Source: Candidatus Woesearchaeota archaeon
GTDB taxonomy: Archaea > Nanobdellota > Nanobdellia > Woesearchaeales > UBA10216
Reading direction: 5' to 3'
Length of the DNA: 5,682 nucleotides
Assembly (NCBI GenBank): GCA_023269295.1
Contig: JAHFTU010000084.1
Span: 1-5,682, forward strand
The number at the start of each line of letters is the position of its first letter. Position 1 is the stretch's first letter. The notes beneath the pieces were generated by a model. That model had not been told where the DNA came from. It ran no database searches and worked only from the letters and a program-made list of their open reading frames with translations. Made by a program: the position numbers and the translations under genes. Of the stretch, positions 4,911 to 5,682 are shown in pieces.

Positions 4911-5429
4911 CTACGGCTTTCTTCCTAGAAGCTCTCCAGGCAGTATGTGCGTTATAGTGGGACTGTCAAGCCAACTGTATGTAACATTAATTTGGTAGCG
5001 GTTTTTATCCCTGCCAGTATCCCTAAAATTACAATCTGTTGCTGCACATGCGCCATTAGGGACAGTTATTACGCTAAAGCTTGTTGATGCACCATTTCTT
5101 AAAAGTACTGATCCCTGAGCAGTATTGTTGCAAGAGCAAGTAAGTACTCCGCTTCCCAAAGCTTCAGAAGTTGCAGAAACACCTTTTATTATCATATCCC
5201 TGCCAGCACCGTTCTGGAGTATAAACGTTAGGCCTGTGCCTAAGACACTGTAGTCTGTGCAGCTTATACTTACCGGGAATGTGCACTTTTCAGGCAGCAG
5301 CGTTGATGGCGAAAGCACGCCAAAGTAAGACAAGGCGCCAATGACAACGAGAACGACAAGTATGGCCCAGCCATACGTCATCAAGAATTCCATAGCAGCC
5401 TGACCCTTCTTATAATTAAAGGCTATCAT
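4911..5429 (-). CDS. Type IV pilin-like protein, tandem paralog A (candidate major pilin)
   Basis: A 172-residue protein from the ATG at 5429. A TTG at 5432 is in frame but less likely, since GGAGGT at 5439-5444 sits nine bases from the ATG. The leader ends NYKKG|Q (cut G9|Q10, Glu14 at +5), with a hydrophobic helix at about 15-38. Residues 7-53 are identical to the paralog at 4371-4850. The shared NGAGRDM, DTGRDKNRY, YSWLDSPTI and PGELLGRKP follow, while the middle (about 55-135) differs and has extra cysteines: six in all (49, 57, 98, 100, 128, 133) against four in the paralog. Sequons are at N101 and N148. Promoter (5503-5516) and ribosome site are the strongest in the window, suggesting high expression. 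A run of eight T residues follows the stop. Role: probable main or alternative pilus subunit, cleaved by a prepilin peptidase that is not encoded here. Confidence 0.95.
   Translation of the reverse strand: MIAFNYKKGQAAMEFLMTYGWAILVVLVVIGALSYFGVLSPSTLLPEKCTFPVSISCTDYSVLGTGLTFILQNGAGRDMIIKGVSATSEALGSGVLTCSCNNTAQGSVLLRNGASTSFSVITVPNGACAATDCNFRDTGRDKNRYQINVTYSWLDSPTITHILPGELLGRKP
5271..5411 (-). repeat. 141-base near-identical repeat, copy 1 (pilin paralog A, signal and helix region)
   Basis: This stretch encodes the leader end (KKGQ), the hydrophobic helix and the first cysteine of paralog A. It aligns without gaps to 4695-4835, with four mismatches in 141 bases by direct reading (5280, 5289, 5322, 5333). 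All four are synonymous. Confidence 0.9.
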
Positions 5430-5438
5430 CAAACATCT

Positions 5439-5444
5439 ACCTCC
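5439..5444 (-). promoter_or_regulatory. Strong ribosome binding site GGAGGT deciding the start of paralog A
   Basis: GGAGGT, within GAGGAGGT, lies nine bases before the ATG at 5429 and six before the alternative TTG at 5432. It pairs well with the archaeal 16S 3' end. The nine-base spacing matches AGAGG before the 3323 ATG and AAGG before the 2123 ATG, so I favour ATG in each case. Confidence 0.8.
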
Positions 5445-5502
5445 TCTTTTTCACTACGAATAGTTACGATGATTCTTTCTTCTTCATCTTTGGGACGGGG
5501 AG

Positions 5503-5516
5503 TATTTAAACTTTTC
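5503..5516 (-). promoter_or_regulatory. BRE/TATA promoter of pilin paralog A
   Basis: The minus strand reads GAAAAG (5511-5516, BRE-like, purine then A-rich) followed immediately by TTTAAATA (5503-5510), a near-consensus archaeal TATA box. A start about 25 bases beyond the box centre would fall near 5481 in a purine-rich stretch. That gives a leader of roughly 50 bases that carries GGAGGT. Confidence 0.8.
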
Positions 5517-5530
5517 TATTTAAATAATTT

Positions 5531-5555
5531 AAAAAAACTGCCTTTTCAGGCAGTT
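5531..5555 (-). terminator. Hairpin plus T-run terminator of the upstream small gene
   Basis: On the minus strand a perfect seven-base stem AACTGCC/GGCAGTT (5549-5555 and 5536-5542) encloses the six-base loop TGAAAA and runs directly into seven T residues (5531-5537). This has the form of an intrinsic terminator. The TGA stop of the upstream ORF is the first three bases of the loop. It separates that gene from the promoter at 5503-5516. Confidence 0.75.
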
Positions 5556-5656
5556 ACCCACTTTCTTGCTATCTCTGCAGCCAGCTGCTCATCCTGTATG
5601 CCGCTGTTTGACATTATTCGCTGCTTTAGCTCTTCCAATAGCTTCATTTTGTCCAT
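5546..5656 (-). CDS. Very small ORF (36 residues), or C-terminal end of a longer gene entering the window
   Basis: From the ATG at 5656 the frame encodes 36 residues: MDKMKLLEELKQRI, then SNSGIQDEQLAAEI and ARKWVTA, ending in TGA at 5546-5548. The sequence is charged and mostly helix-forming, with no membrane segment or signal peptide. GGAGG at 5667-5671 (ten bases from the ATG) and GGTGGT at 5661-5666 look like a ribosome site, which supports a true start here. However, the same frame is open without a stop to the window edge (adding GNIGGVVV before the Met), so it could be the tail of a larger protein. The stop codon lies in the loop of a terminator hairpin, which supports a genuine transcript end at this place. 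I do not recognise the protein. It is transcribed away from its own separate promoter and is probably not part of the pilin unit. Confidence 0.5.
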   Translation of the reverse strand: MDKMKLLEELKQRIMSNSGIQDEQLAAEIARKWVTA

Positions 5657-5682
5657 CACTACCACCCCTCCAATATTACCAC

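Noticed and set aside
4695..5411. The two 141-base copies as direct repeats of a mobile element or attachment sites
   Set aside because: Both copies are in-frame coding sequence for the same leader and helix, with only silent differences; no transposase, inverted ends or integrase are present.
5464..5487. Possible seven-codon upstream ORF (MKKKESS) before pilin paralog A
   Set aside because: Its ATG lies upstream of the predicted transcript start near 5481 and has no ribosome site, so it is probably not in the message.

Overview
The window looks archaeal and most resembles the DPANN lineages (Woesearchaeota/Pacearchaeota-like; the phylum is an inference from recalled protein style). The grounds are several class III (archaeal type IV pilin-like) signal peptides of the form [KR][KR]G|Q followed by a hydrophobic stretch, archaeal BRE/TATA promoters, T-rich stops after genes, and GGAGG/GAGG-type ribosome binding sites. 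All nine genes I support lie on the minus strand, so transcription runs from high to low coordinates. I see no RNA genes, CRISPR arrays, insertion sequences or integration sites.

Layout in transcription order: a very small ORF (5546-5656), possibly the tail of a longer gene, ends in a hairpin-plus-T-run terminator. Next come two tandem paralogous pilin-like genes (4911-5429 and 4371-4850) with almost identical N-terminal coding DNA and divergent middles; the first has a very clear BRE/TATA promoter and GGAGGT site. Then come a larger pilin-like protein with two dockerin/EF-hand-like calcium loops near its C-terminus (3442-4218), a membrane-anchored protein without a class III signal (2829-3323), and a pilin-like protein with a Cys/His-rich tail (2198-2761). 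A probable three-gene operon closes the window: 1728-2123, 1165-1683, and a large, heavily sequon-bearing secreted or membrane protein that runs off the window edge (1-1168). Its last two members overlap by ATGA.

Taken together this is an export and surface locus. At least six proteins carry class III-type leaders, which in archaea are cut by an EppA/PibD-type prepilin peptidase and placed in a pilus-like assembly or the membrane. The others have N-terminal anchors and outward-facing domains. The peptidase, assembly ATPase (PilB/TadA-like) and TadC-like platform are not in the window, so the structure built here is not shown. A reasonable inference is two candidate major subunits (the tandem pair) plus minor or tip components carrying the dockerin-like module, the Cys/His tail and the shared SDF...EDE.G...PM domain.

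Several genes appear to have individual promoters: 5503-5516, 4255-4264, 3392-3406, 2786-2800 and 2161-2168. This suggests mixed single-gene units rather than one long operon. No intergenic stretch exceeds about 155 bases.
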